Under the pieces are notes generated by a model that saw nothing but the letters and a program-made list of their open reading frames with translations, was not told the origin of the DNA and ran no database searches. Positions 9,938-22,157 of a DNA stretch of 64,000 nt are shown piece after piece (positions within the stretch are counted from its first letter, which is position 1; the number at the start of each line of letters is the position of its first letter). The position numbers were made by a program, and so were the translations under genes. Source of the DNA: Saururus chinensis (taxonomy: Eukaryota > Streptophyta > Magnoliopsida > Piperales > Saururaceae); contig CP141140.1 in NCBI GenBank assembly GCA_035235625.1, forward strand, positions 66,976,782 through 67,040,781. The letters are read 5' to 3'.

Positions 9938-11800
9938 TACTACAAAAAAGGACTACTGGTGATAGATGTATTATGCGTCGCTAATAGTTTTGTGAGCATC
10001 GCTAATAGCTATTAGTGATGCATATAAAGCATCGCCATAAACGTAAAAAAAGTTCAGTCACAACTATTATTTAGCGACACTTAACAAAAGTGTCGCTAAT
10101 AGTATAATATTAACGACGTATATATTTACACCTCTAATATTAATTTTTTTGTGACACATAAACGAGCATCACAAATAAGAGATTATTAGCGACACATGCT
10201 AACTTACATCGCTCATATTTATTATTAACGACATTCTTTATGCATCACTAATATTAAAATATTTTTAAACAAATAAGTATTTATTGATTATTAGTTTTAT
10301 GAAATTAAAAAATATATAGTTATTAGCGATTCATAAGATATGCGTCGCTGCAACCATAAATTATTAGTAATGTATAAACTTATATGTCGCTAATAACTAA
10401 CATAGTAGCGATCATATAGTATGCATCGCTAATAATAATTTTTTTTTTTTTATCTTCTCTCTCTATAGATCTCTCCTCCCTCCTCTCTCTCTCTTCACTC
10501 TCTCTCCTCCCTCCTCGTCCTCATCCTCTCTCTTTTCTCTCTCCTCTCTCTCCCCTCATCCTCTCTCTCTTCCCCCTTTCTCTCCTCTCATCCTTTCTCT
10601 CTCTCCTCCCTCCTCGTTCTCATCCTCTCTCTTTTCTCTCTCCTCTCTCTCCCCTCTCGTTTCTCTCTCTTCCTCTCTCTCTCTCTTCCCTCCTCCTCTC
10701 TCTCTCCTCCCTCTTTCTCTCTCTCCCTTTTCTCTTTTTTTATTTAAATTTTTTAAAAATAAAAAAATTATATTAGTGATACATAATAGTATGCGTCGAT
10801 ACTATACTCATGTAGTAGTGACACATATAGTTATGTGTCGCAATTACATTAAGGTAGTAGCGATACATACGGTTATGTGTTGCTACTAAATCATGTTTTA
10901 TTTTTAAAAATTTTCTAAAATATTTTATAAATAAAATTCCCCTCTCTCTCCTCCCTCATCTTCTCTCTCTCCCCTCTTTCTCTCTCTTCTCTCTCTTCCC
11001 TCTTTCTCTCTCCTCTCATCTCTCCCTACCCTCTCTCTTCTCTCTCTCCCTCCCCATTCTCTCTCCTGCCTCTCTATCTCTCTCTCCCTCTTCTCTCTCC
11101 CATCCCTCTCTCCTCTCTCTCTACACACTTTCTCTCTCCTAATTTTAATTTTTTTATGATTTTTTATTTTAATAAATTTATTTTAAAAATAATAAAATAA
11201 AATAAAATAAATATTATTAGCGACGTATAACAATATACGTTGCTATTAATATTTTTTTTATTTTTAAAATATAATAATTTTAAAAAAATCTTTAAAAATT
11301 AAAATTAAATTAATCTCCCTCTCCTCTCTCTTAAAACACGCTCTCTCTCATCCTATCGTTCCTCTCTCTCCCCTCTTTCTCTCTCTCCCCTCATCTCTCT
11401 CTCCCTCTCTCTCCTCTCTCTTCCTCTCTCCCCTCCCTCCCTCTCAATCTCTCTCTCCCTCTTCTCTCTCTCCTCCCTCTACATACTATCTCTCCTCTAA
11501 TTTTAATTTTTTATAATTTTTTTATTTTTTTATAAATATATTTTAAAAAATAATAAAAATAAATATTATTAGCGATGCATTGGAATATACGTCGCTAATA
11601 ATATTTTCTCTCTCTCCCTCTTCTCTCTCTCCTCCCTCTCTCCTCTCTCTACACATTATCTCTCCTCTAATTTTAATTTTTTTATAAATTTATTTTAAAA
11701 ATAATAAAAATAAATAAAATAAATATTATTAGCGAGGCATTAGAATATGCATAGCTAATAATATTTATTATTTTTAAAATATAATAATTTATATTATTTG
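9938..11800 (+). mobile_element. CACTA-like terminal arm with subterminal repeats and CT tracts
   Basis: The left edge TACTACAAAAAAGG resembles the CACTACAA-type inverted end of plant CACTA (En/Spm) elements. From 9970 to 10440, GCGTCGCTAATAG-like motifs recur in both orientations, as in CACTA subterminal regions where the element's own DNA-binding protein attaches. After that, CT-rich blocks (10452-10736, 10939-11140, 11313-11495, 11603-11670) alternate with A/T-rich stretches that each hold one inverted pair of the motif (near 10780, 11215, 11570, 11730). The last three blocks form an imperfect tandem repeat. No transposase and no clear right end are seen, so this is a non-autonomous or truncated copy. 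Confidence 0.65.
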
Positions 11801-12360
11801 TATGATATATATGAATTTTATGTATGGTAGTAGGACTTAGTGCTCTAAGTCCTTTGAATAGAAATGACCCTTCTTGGTTACTACTTAGTAGGACTAAACA
11901 AAATTAGAGTACTAGTTCTAATAATAAATTACTTATGTATTTACAAAATTAATTTATAAATTATCTAGCAAAAGAAGAAATAAATAATTTTGATATTTTG
12001 GTTTAGTGGAGGACATGTAAAAAAGTTATCACATGTTTACCACCTTATCGCGTGATATATTAATGCCTCCATTGTCTACAGTAGCATAGGAGTTTATTTT
12101 TAGTGCAAGAAACATAGTACTGGATGATAGGCAAAGCCAACAAAATCCAACGATGGTGAAGTGTTGTATCTGTTTGAAGGATGGACTAGATGTAGAAAGC
12201 ATGGAACAAGCTCAAAAGCCAGAAGAAGATTTTACATAATTTTTAATTTTTTAAATAGTTTAAATGAATAATTTTTATTTTAGAGGTATTAAAGATAAAT
12301 TATAAATGATAAATAAATGAGTGGGTGTTAACTTAGTTGGTAGTGTTGCATCTCAATTCA
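11801..12360. other. A/T-rich spacer, nothing recognised
   Basis: No frame, repeat or element end could be supported. Bases 11824-11852 hold a short imperfect inverted pair (TAGGACTTAG ... CTAAGTCCT). Confidence 0.5.
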
Positions 12361-12730
12361 GTTCAAGCCCGTTCCTGCAACCGAAATCAAAATTAGAACT
12401 AAAATATCAAAGCCACATTGGAACCAAGTAAGAAACCAATTCTTTCATATTATTCGACATGGAACCAAAATTGCACTAGAACCAAGATTTCCTCGTTGCT
12501 TCACCCAAGCTCACTACCACCCAGGTCATTCATTTAATTGAATGGTAAATTTTTTTTTTTAAAAAAAAGTATAATATTTGGTTCCGGTTTTTTATAGGTA
12601 GGAACCGAACCAGAGTAAAGATTGAGCCAATTCCTTAAAACTTGGAACTGAACCAGAACTAAATAAGAAACATAACTGACAAATTTAGGTTTGGCTCCAC
12701 TGAGACAGATCAGTTCCAATTTTTCGGTTA
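12361..12730. mobile_element. hAT-like relic with GGAACC-type subterminal repeats
   Basis: Copies of GAACC, GGAACC and GGTTCC crowd both halves of this segment, in opposite orientations around a T/A run at 12550. This layout is common in non-autonomous plant hAT elements. No certain terminal repeat or 8-bp target duplication was found, so boundaries and class are tentative. Confidence 0.35.
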
Positions 12731-13364
12731 GGATGTATTCATATTATAATAATGTAATTTATATCTCTTTAGAGTTAAAAAAATATAAATTTAAAAGATA
12801 TAAATAAAAATTATTTTTTATCATATTATTTTATATAATTTTATATTTTTGACTGGGTTGTGCGCAGGCCTAGGACAACAAGTCAGTCGTCTATACCAAG
12901 CCTGCTCGCTAAGGGATTGGGCCGTTGACGAGTGAGTGAGAAAATTAAGGATTCTTTAAAAAATATTAACATTGAGAAAAAATAGGGCACTGCAAAGACT
13001 TATCCCTTGCATTCTATGCTATCCCACTTATTTCTACATATATTAGACTAGACATATTGAAAGGCTATGAAAACGAGAAAGTAAAAACGTTTGTTATCTG
13101 TAAATCGAAAACGACAATCCAAGCTCAAGATTCTTTGGTGTTGTTCTTAAATGACCAAAAAATTAAAATTAAAATTTTGCCCCGTCTCCAAGAAGTTAAA
13201 AAATGTTTATGAAAATCCAAGATCGTGACATTAGCTGCCATGGCTAGACCTGTTGCAACCATAACCAAGGCAGCAGCGGCCATGCCCTATCTGCCAGCAC
13301 CACAACCACGGCCATAGGCAGGTCTACCCGCTAACTGGCAGGGGAAGGACTAGATGCAGGAATG
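12731..13364. other. Spacer, nothing recognised
   Basis: No supported coding region. A short inverted pair TAGACCTG/CAGGTCTA lies near 13244 and 13318. Confidence 0.5.
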
Positions 13365-13570
13365 AGAACAAAAGAAGGCAAAACGGAAACATTAACTAAG
13401 GACTAAATGCATTGAAAGGCTATGAACACAAGAAGGCAAAACGCAAACATGAACCTAAGGACTGGCTGCATTGAAAAACATGCCTAAAAGACTATAAACA
13501 CAAGAAGGCAAAACGCCAACATGAACCATGGACTGGATGCATTGAAAACATGTCTAAGAGACTATAAACA
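13365..13570. repeat. Minisatellite, about 70-bp unit, three copies
   Basis: Units beginning ACAARAGAAGGCAAAACG at about 13369, 13428 and 13498 each run through CTRMATGCATTGAAA. The first unit is shorter (about 58 bp). The array lies about 300 bp beyond the stop codon of the reductase gene, possibly at the end of or just past its 3' UTR. Confidence 0.8.
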
Positions 13571-13864
13571 GCAAAAGCAGAGGCATTGGTGAAGTAATTA
13601 GAAATGCGTCCATGTGTGACTTTGTGAAAATTATAATAAGTTCGTCATAGCCAACTTCAGTGCGGCTACATATTCAGGTTTGAATAATATAAATTCTGAT
13701 ATCCATGTGTTATAACAAACTACTCGTAAACAAGCAAAAATTCATCTATTCTTCACGTGTAACTTTTAATTTCCTGACTACAGTGAGTCAATCAGACGTG
13801 CAATACTCACATTTGCCCACATTATTCAATTACGGGAAACGAAACAATGGAAATATTGGAATGG

Positions 13865-16800
13865 TTAAAACTGGAACTGCATCTCCTTGGTGTAGCCTAG
13901 TTCATCAAGGTGAGCAGCCATTGCTTTGTTCATGGGTGGAGGACCACATCTCAAAATCTGAAAGATCAGTGGATATAAGATAAATAAAACAATTTTAAAT
14001 TGTTATGTGGGAATGAAGATCCGTACATACTGCATTTCTGTCTACCTGGATGTCTGTCGCTGGAGGTGGGCAGTGAGCTTGAATCATTTCTTTGGACACA
14101 AAGCCAACACCACCATTCCATACTTCAGGAGGCTGACATCAAATTGCATGGGTAAAAATTTGGTGAAAATGCTATAACAGTGGCTCTAAGTTGTATTGAT
14201 CACTTTTATGGATGACATACTGAATTTCGAGCAATTAAGAAATACACACTAGCAGCTTTGGGGAAAAATAATCATCTTAGTTGGGCTGGTTGGATGCTGT
14301 GGGTAGAGGTGGCAAAAGGCTAGGCCCGAAGAGGGCCCCGTGTCTGGGCCAGGCCAGGCCAGGCCAGCCCTTACCTCTTAAGAGGAGACCTGACATGGCC
14401 CACATGCACAATGTGCCAGGCCTTGGGCTGGGATGGGCCGGCTAGTGGGCCTACCTAAAAAAATATTTAAAAAATAAATGAGCCCGAAAGGTCTTTTTGG
14501 GCTTATGGGTATGGCCCATAAGGCCCTAGTCCATAAGGCCTTATGGGCCTTAATTTTTTTTAAGTCAGGGCCTTCACCGGGCCCGGACCCAAACTGGGCC
14601 TGATACGGTCAATGGGCCTCAATTCAAGGCCCAGCACAGTCCGAGCAGCATATGGGCCCCGGGCCCCATTGTGAACGAGCCAGACTCAAGCCCAGTGCTC
14701 TGCCACCTCTAGTTGCCACCTCTAGTTGTGGGAGTGGTCAAATCCCATTGGCATAATGCGTGTAAGGGTGCATGAGTTTTACTCAGAATAAGATGCTTGC
14801 CATATTTTGGAAATTTTGTATTCATATATGCTATTAAGTAACTAACACTTTTTAATTGAGGACATATATGCAAACCTGATTGAGGACATAGTAAACTTTA
14901 AAGCGGTCAGGGAAGATAGTTGCTAAACTATCCAGTTCTTCCTGCACATATCAAAAATGAAATCAATATTGACTTATAATACTTCTAGTCATGGTTACTT
15001 AACACACACACGAGAGAGAAAAAGACCGCATTTGTCCACCACCGTGACTAGTCAGCAGACATTAGTAGCACATTTATTGAAGCAATTTGAGAGTACCCAC
15101 GGCTGTTGGTCTATTTGGACCAAGAACTCACAGCTTTATATTTTTATCAAAACCCAATTTCAACATTTGAGGTGGCAAAAAAACATAATTGAAGGGAAAA
15201 AATTTCAGTAATACAGCATCTAAGTTAACAGATAGAAAGCACATAAAGTTTTTACTAAATAGATAACATGAATAGTACCTTAAGGAGAATATCTTCATAT
15301 GTGACATTGGCATAGATAAGATGAACACTGGTGGTATCTTTTGGGTTCTCCAATATAGCTCTAGCAACCTAATACACCAAAAGAAAGCAATGTGAAATGT
15401 CCTCTAAAACAACTTCAATAGAACTTACTGAGATGCCTATATATATTAATAAAGCTTTTATGTCATCAATTGAACATGACTTTGATCACAGCTCATACTT
15501 GATACATAGGAGTGATCCCAGACCCTCCACCAAGCATTCCAAATGCCCTAACTTGCCCTGGCTGATATTTAAAACGTCCCTGGATATTATATGTAAGGTG
15601 AAAAAAAAAGTTAAAAAATGCACAATTATAAAATCTTCCGTACACTATTTGTTTTCTAAAGAACATCTAATTCCACCTTTCAACATTTATAAGGTGGAGA
15701 TGGCTCAGGATCCATTGACAATTTGAAAAAAAAATTACTACATTAAGAAATATAGCACAAAATAGGGAACAAAATCATGGCTTGGAGACAAGGGAAAGAG
15801 GCAGCACAAAGAGAAGACTTAAAAAGAGTCATAAAAATCACATAAAATGGCTCAGAAAACTTAAGAGGAGACTTTTTCCAAGATCATAAAGAACTTACAT
15901 ATTAAACAGAACTCAAAAAAATCTCATAGGAAACATAATATCTATTAGATTCTAAGAACCTTTATATGTAATGAGCCCTGTGCGCCTTGAATATTTTTTT
16001 CAAAGCAACATTCAAATATCTTTCCCACAGATTTATTGTATTTGCCATCAATATTTCTAAAAGGTTTCCTACACCTTTCTGTTGCATAGTAAACTGTATC
16101 CCAACAAAAAAACTTTTGGGAAAGACATTTCATAGTATCTCAGCATGCTTTGCAAAAAAATTTAATTGGCTGGCACAAGTTTTATTATTAGCAGAGTTAT
16201 GCCTACTCCATATTCATTGTTATTTTTCATGTAAAATATTAGCAGCTTAAATAGTCAATGAAGTTATAAATGACATATGCTTGTTAATAATCATAATCAA
16301 GTAGAGCACATTTTCCCAATAATTTGAGATTGGCAACATGGATCTTATACTTCCATTCTAGCCTGTTTTGAGCCAACTCTTTTGTAAGTGATTACATAGT
16401 CATATCCTTTCTTATTAACTACATCCAAATTCTCATAGATCTCCCTTTGCCTTTTTTAACATCATTTACATGCATCCATTCCAACCTTTTTACCAGAGAA
16501 TTCATTGTTCTTTTTTGTGCATGCCCCTACCAATGTAACTTACACTCTCTAAACTTTTCTCCTAAAGGTGTCATCCCTAAGTTTTAGTGTATATACTCAT
16601 ATCTAATCCTATCTCTCCTAATTATCCCACAAACCCACCTCAGCAACCTCATTTTAGATACCTTTAATGACTTTTCTTTGGGACCCAACATTATGCTCCG
16701 TAGACTACTACAGACCTAATAGTTGTCCTACAAAACTTACCATTAAGCCTATTTGAAACACACCTATTATACAATACTCCTGACACTTACTTCCATTTTA

Positions 16801-18132
16801 CCCAATCTACATTTATCCTATGTACAACATCACTATCAATATCTCCTTCTTTGTTGATAACAGAGCCTAAATAATGGAATTAACATAACCAAACCGTTAC
16901 ATGTTATACTCTCCTACCACCTATCTTTGAAGAAGCAGTTCAAAGCTGAATAGTATCACTGAAAAGAAAAGCAAATCAACATGAATCAATAGCAGAAAAG
17001 AAAATAATCTACCTTGGGTCCTTTAACAGACAAATAATCACCAACTTTCATCTCCCGAAAATGGTGTGACATTCTTCCTTGTGGGTACATCTGTTTTATA
17101 TATATTGACAGTCATGTAGAAAGCAAGACGTTTTTATCAAATATAACATTGGGCATCAATGAGAATAATGGGTGTTAGTACCTTTATAACAAGCTCGAAG
17201 TATCCAACATCTGAATCTAAGGTCGTTGGAGTGTAAGGCTTTATGACATCTTCACCAAGACTATCCTTTCCCCTGTGTAAGAAGATGACTTTTTTACACA
17301 GGTTGTGCTGTATATATATATGAAAACACAAACTCCTAAATACAATATGATCTTCAGAATATTTCATGCAGCACACCTGCAACTTATATGTTGCCCAATT
17401 GGAAGACCCAACACAGAAGTTGGAGTAGGAAGGGTGAACCGAAACTTTGCCACATTGTGACTGAGCTGTTTTCGCTCCACAAGTTTGAAGCCTTTGAAAT
17501 TTTCAGGGTCCAGGCAACCTATAATGCTCTAACGAAATTAGATTACAAAAGATACATGGGACACTCATGAATACATGACATGTTTTGCAAGCATTATATT
17601 CCCAGTCTATTACAGCAATGACCATAACAAATATTCAGCACCCAAGCACAAATAAGAGAAAAACAAATATGGAGAACAAAAATTACTAGGAGACCATTTA
17701 CACAGTTGCCAAATTGACTGCACATGAGATATTCAGCACCCATAATTAAGCAGCCCAAAGATACAGCCCTCGAGTCAATTAATCAGGATATCATGATACC
17801 ACATAAACATTGGATTACAATATTAAGAAGCACAACAATTTCAACTACCCAACACAAATTAACCTAATGAAACCAAGCTCCCTAAACTCCATTGAAAGAA
17901 ACCACAGAAATGCAAAACCAGGTTCAATTACAAAGCCACCAACCATAATAGGTCCCATATGGATAGGATGTATGAGGGATGAAAGTAAACCATCAACAAC
18001 ATATTAAAACTGAGAAAGCAACAGACCCTTCACTTTTTTGCTGAGATAGAAATAAGCTGCGCCAGCTCCGACAGCAACGAGAGCAACCGCAATACCCAGA
18101 ATTTCGTATCTGGGTGTCTGGGAAAACTCCAT
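13865..18132 (-). CDS. CBR1: NADH-cytochrome b5 reductase (CBR1 type), nine exons
   Basis: The encoded flavoprotein moves electrons from NADH via FAD to cytochrome b5 at the ER membrane and so feeds fatty-acid desaturases. Exons (minus strand): 18132-18027, 17518-17377, 17272-17182, 17090-17013, 15579-15499, 15368-15279, 14941-14876, 14132-14046, 13957-13865. All introns begin GT and end AG. The joined frame gives 277 residues, close to the usual 280 or so. Residues 11-30 form one hydrophobic anchor ([20 protein letters not shown]), followed by SKKVKG. FAD-binding motifs are IKPYTPTT and GRMSHHF. The NAD-binding part has GGGSGITPM and ends with LRCGPPPMN and a C-terminal EMQFQF. Start is the ATG before EFSQTPRYE, the only one placing the anchor correctly. 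Introns 4 (1433 bp) and 7 (743 bp) carry mobile-element relics. No stop or broken junction was found, so it looks functional. Family and completeness are clear; the symbol is by similarity. Confidence 0.95.
14304..14724. mobile_element. Small non-autonomous hAT element in reductase intron 7
   Basis: The ends are inverted copies of TAGAGGTGGCAA. The flanks GCTGTGGG (14296-14303) and GTTGTGGG (14725-14732) agree at 7 of 8 bases, fitting the 8-bp hAT duplication. The interior is unusually G/C-rich for the region and full of GGCCC/GGGCC motifs, with a GGCCA run near 14350. The right terminus is doubled (TGCCACCTCTAG then TTGCCACCTCTAG). No transposase is present. It sits between exons 7 and 8 and leaves both splice sites intact. 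Confidence 0.85.
16310..16915 (-). mobile_element. RTE-clade LINE reverse-transcriptase relic in reductase intron 4
   Basis: Read on the minus strand from about 16880, the DNA gives [21 protein letters not shown], then WVKWK, a stop, [17 protein letters not shown] and VVVYGA. This is the C-terminal RT pattern of plant RTE non-LTR elements (the FKYLGS ... GKFYRTAIRP ... YG ECW series). Stops recur every 20-40 codons after that. It is an old 5'-truncated copy lying in the same direction as the host gene. Confidence 0.75.
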
Positions 18133-18591
18133 GCCTGGATCGAAACACTGATAAATTCTCTGAAAATGTTAGAAACGGAGAGCAATAGCACATGAAGTGT
18201 GCCCAAAGAACTGGAGGCGGCGGAATGGTTGACAACTTCAAAAGGTACAATTTTTATGTTGGGAATAAAGTTTGAAAAGTATATGGGTAGGTGAGAAGGC
18301 ATGCGTAGAAAAGAGATGGAAGGAATCGGGTGATGCCTACGTACCTACCCACGCAGCAGCGGCCCGCCCTCCACCAAAGGCCAAATTGGAATCCTGAGAA
18401 AGGGGGTGGCTGGCTCAAGACAGGAGAAGAAGAGAACTCTGTGCGGGGCCCGCTGTGGACGAAGGGCTAGGTTAAGCATGCTACATAAGAGCCCCAGTGT
18501 GGTAAATAGAGACAACTTTGCATTCATGTGCCATATTAGGATTCCTATATGTAATTTGAATATACAAAGCGGTCTGGAAAATATTTTCGTA
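18133..18591. promoter_or_regulatory. Probable promoter and 5' UTR of the reductase gene
   Basis: This is the DNA upstream of the minus-strand start codon. It is more G/C-rich than its surroundings at 18330-18470, with no clear TATA box. The Stowaway-like MITE starts about 460 bp before the start codon. The role is inferred from position only. Confidence 0.4.
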
Positions 18592-18849
18592 CTCCCATGT
18601 CTCATATTAAATGTCCCATTTGTTAAAAACGTTAAATTTTTAAAAAGATAAGAGATATGGTAGACCATCCAATGACATAATTTTAAGCAACTTATATTTT
18701 CATAACTTCAATTAACTTAGACTATTATTTTCCTATAATACTCCTACTATTTTAAGAAGTATATTATAAGCTTTTAACTTAGTAAAATTATGAAACATAA
18801 GACATTTTATGTGAAATAATTGTTTTTTAAAATGAGACACGCACGGAGT
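18592..18849. mobile_element. Stowaway-like MITE
   Basis: The left end CTCCCATGTCTCATATTAAA follows TA. The right end, read in reverse, is CACTCCGTGCGTGTCTCATT. The two agree over most of about 20 bases, and the 258-bp interior is A/T-rich. CTCC-type ends and a TA target fit the Tc1/mariner Stowaway class. It lies upstream of the reductase gene. Confidence 0.7.
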
Positions 18850-19579
18850 GATGAGTACTTATTTGGGCCATATATTAGTGCTTCGGGGTGACCATTGTAC
18901 TCCTAGCCAATGAGAGTCCCCACCTTTCATTGTAGATTCTTAAACTTAAAAATATAAAATACTTCATCTTAATAATAGATAATGATCTTACCTTTAAACT
19001 TCGAACTTGTACGCCTGCAAAATGTCTCACACCCATAATTATAACTTCACCACACTCTAGACTCTCTGCTTCCTACAAAATCACTTCTCCAAGGTCATAC
19101 TACATCCACAATTAGGGTTATTGTTTCCTACCGTCAAATTATTATTTTTCACTCATGAAACCCATTGACTAAGAGATGTTGGGGGTAAACTTCAATATGA
19201 AGGTTGGTTGCAAGTGTGTAGGTAGCCAAACTCAATTAATTGACATGCTCAAGCTTGTGTTGATAGGCCCCTAACCGCAAAATCACCAAATCTTTTTTCT
19301 ACCAATTTTATAAATTGCTCCTCAATTTCCAAGATATCACATACTAAGGGGCTCCCGAGATTAGAGTCAAAGGCTTAATATTTCCTTCAGGATAAATAAT
19401 ATATTGAGATTGGACAATCAAGATAAATGGGGAAATTCCTGAAATGGGAGTTCAGGAACTTGGTAAATACTAGGGAATGGAGGATCATGTGATAAAGAAA
19501 GTGTAAATAATACCTTAGCATATATTATTACCAGAAAGGTACCTGCCCTAGTGTAATAAGAAAATTTGTAAAACTTATT
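18850..19579. other. Spacer, nothing recognised
   Basis: No frame above about 60 codons and no repeat end could be supported. Confidence 0.5.
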
Positions 19580-22157
19580 TGTCATGCCTTGAGATTTTTA
19601 AATTCATTTTTCATATACCAAGCAGCAAAAACAAATTTTTTCAATTTTTTTTGTCAAACTTAGTGACAAGATATTTCAGGGCACTACTAACTTATTTTTT
19701 AAATATATGAATACCAATCATAGTACAATAGCAATCTAAGTCAAATATTTTCTTAAATTAAATAGGGCCTCACTCAAGTACATGTTTAAATATCTTAATA
19801 TATACAAATACAAATAGATTAATTCTCATATGCCCAAAGTTATCTACCTTAAGTGGTAAAACATTTAAAACATGTCAAGTGGCCTAACAACATTGTCCTT
19901 ACCTCACATAAATTCCTAAAGGAACTTTCAACAAGGTATCTACATCACATGAATGTTGGGTATACGAATAACCCTATAGGATGACTAAACAATAACTAAG
20001 TAATGACAAACATCTATAAATTATGAATATCATAAATAAATGACACATGATCAACATTTCACAAGCAATTTACTAAATGCATGAGAATAAGGTAACCAAT
20101 ATTACCAAGATAACATATATCCAAACATCAAGCCATAATCATTATGTTACCAGGGCTGCACTTATGAGACGTATCCTCACTACGTGTTATAAGCCAAAAA
20201 AGGTTATCTATGAAATTGTAGCCACATCTAGGTGTTCAACCACACCTCATTAGACTATTAATCATTCACAAACTTGACCTCAATCTTTGCTTGAAGCATG
20301 TCCCACTCCAACTACGACATGAAGTAAGGGCTTATTAAGGCTCATGGACCCTAGTGTCGATATCCTGACTGTTATGATTGTTGAAACTATCTGTATTACA
20401 TTACTATGAACCAGACATCTCTTAATACTCTAGTCAAGCTAAAGGAGTGGCTATACATAAATTTTATCCTTAGAGATCCAGAAGACTATGATATTTTTTT
20501 ATATCATACCCTTACATCATCATAGAAAAATGACTTACTTGAGAAGCCAACAAGACACTAGGATTTTTGGACCTTATGTGCCAAATACATAAGTTAAAGG
20601 TGACTAAATCATCACATCAGATAGTCTTGTACACATGCAATAGGGTTTACTAAGCCTTATCTAAATACATGCTTACTCAGCATTTCATACACATCATAAA
20701 ATTCCTCAAAAATCATGATGATGTACTAAAATAATGTTGAATTAAATATTTTCAAATCTTGAATTGCAATATTATTTTGTGTTAATTCATTACTTATTTA
20801 GGCTATTTATATTTTAAATAGGCAAGTTGGATCTCCATTGTATTTACATGTCCAAATGGGTTTTGACAGGATCCAAGTAGAAAAGGAAGTAAAGCCCCAC
20901 TACTTAAAGTTATTAAACGATCAAGAATAGACTCTTAATAGTCTAAACATGCATGGAATGGTCGAACACAACTATGTGGACTCATTGGGTTTTAGATTTG
21001 CATCAAGAGAACCAAATTTGTGAAGAAGCTGATTTAGACAAATTGATACAAACTTAGTATTTTAATCATATCTTTTTATAGACAGTTTCAATTGATATGA
21101 TTTCAGTGGCATTAGAAAGACGACTTATGTAGCTGTAATAACTATTTTAGGAAGAAATTCATAATTATAAAGATATATAGGTCAAATCTAACATGCAAAG
21201 GGATATTTAGTTATTTGACCTGAGACCATAACATGGAGGATCTTTTCAATAATTTTGATTAATACACATAAGGAAAAATAATAATGTTAGATTGAATAAC
21301 TATAGAAAGAGTAAAAGACACTTATTTTCTGAATAAATCTTTGATTTGTTTGATTTATTTAGAACTTAATCATTACTAAAGAAGCAACCAATCAAGCAAT
21401 TAAATAAGAAGCAATCAAGGGATACGATTGAACATTTTCCTTTGAAGCAACTCCTTCTATTTATATAAAAAGAAGAGTAGATGTGGGAGAGACATCATCC
21501 TATCTTCTTTGGAGCTCTCTTCTCCAATTTTTCTTCTATTTTTTATATCTTTTGTAAATAATTTTTATTGAAATGACTTACTAAGACATTTAGCTAAAAC
21601 TATAGGTGATTTATAACAATCTAATGAAGTTTATAATCATGTTTTATCAATAGTTTCAAGTCAGTATTGATTTATTTGAAGTGATATTTATTAATATTAT
21701 TATTCTTCTTATTTCTTTGTGATCTTAATACATAAGATATTTGAAGGTTTTCCTCCTTAATCTTTTGTGGTTTTAATGCATAGAACTCTTGAAGAAATAA
21801 TTCTTTCAATCCTTCATCTATCCAAAGTATTATCTATCTTTGTTTTTTCTTTTAATATTTATATCTTCCAGTTAAATAAAATCTTCATTTGATTCTAATT
21901 GATATAACATAATATATGAAAAACATTACTAGATATTACATTGATCCTTAATGCCTTAGTATTTTATATTATTAAATTTCATCTTAACAATTTTATTGCC
22001 TAAATACTCTTGTACTCTCTCTCTCTTAATTTTTATGTACTCCAACTTTATAATTAATGTAATAGTCACACAAAGGCAATCCCTATAGATTCGACCTTGT
22101 AAGACTACATCTACTTGTACATTTATAAGTAATACAACCCTAAGCCTTGACTAAATT
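19580..22157 (+). mobile_element. LTR-retrotransposon-derived noncoding DNA (gypsy-like)
   Basis: The start TGTCATGCCTTGAGATTTTT resembles the start at 61966 (TGTCACGACCTGAATTTTT) and gypsy LTR openings in general. Bases 20150-20680 match 42530-42990. A TATATAAAA-like box at 21461-21468 is followed by a pyrimidine-rich stretch. The TCCCTATAGATTCGACC-like string near 22080 is typical of sequence next to plant gypsy leaders. There is no coding region. The CACTA element at 22158 interrupts it. Confidence 0.45.
20150..20680 (+). repeat. Dispersed repeat, partner of 42530-42990
   Basis: Shared blocks appear in the same order: a CACAAACTYGACYT block, CATGAAGTAAGGGC versus CATAAAGTAAAGGC, a GGAGTRGCTWTATA block and GAGATCCAGAAGAC versus GAGAGCCAGAAGAC. 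It is probably a decayed LTR or leader of one gypsy family. Confidence 0.6.

Noticed and set aside
10925-11128. Arg/Glu-rich minus-strand frame
   Set aside because: It is a CT tract read backwards, with no coding character.
13369-13570. Repeat array considered as a CRISPR
   Set aside because: Whole units are repeated without unique spacers, and the context is a plant gene flank.
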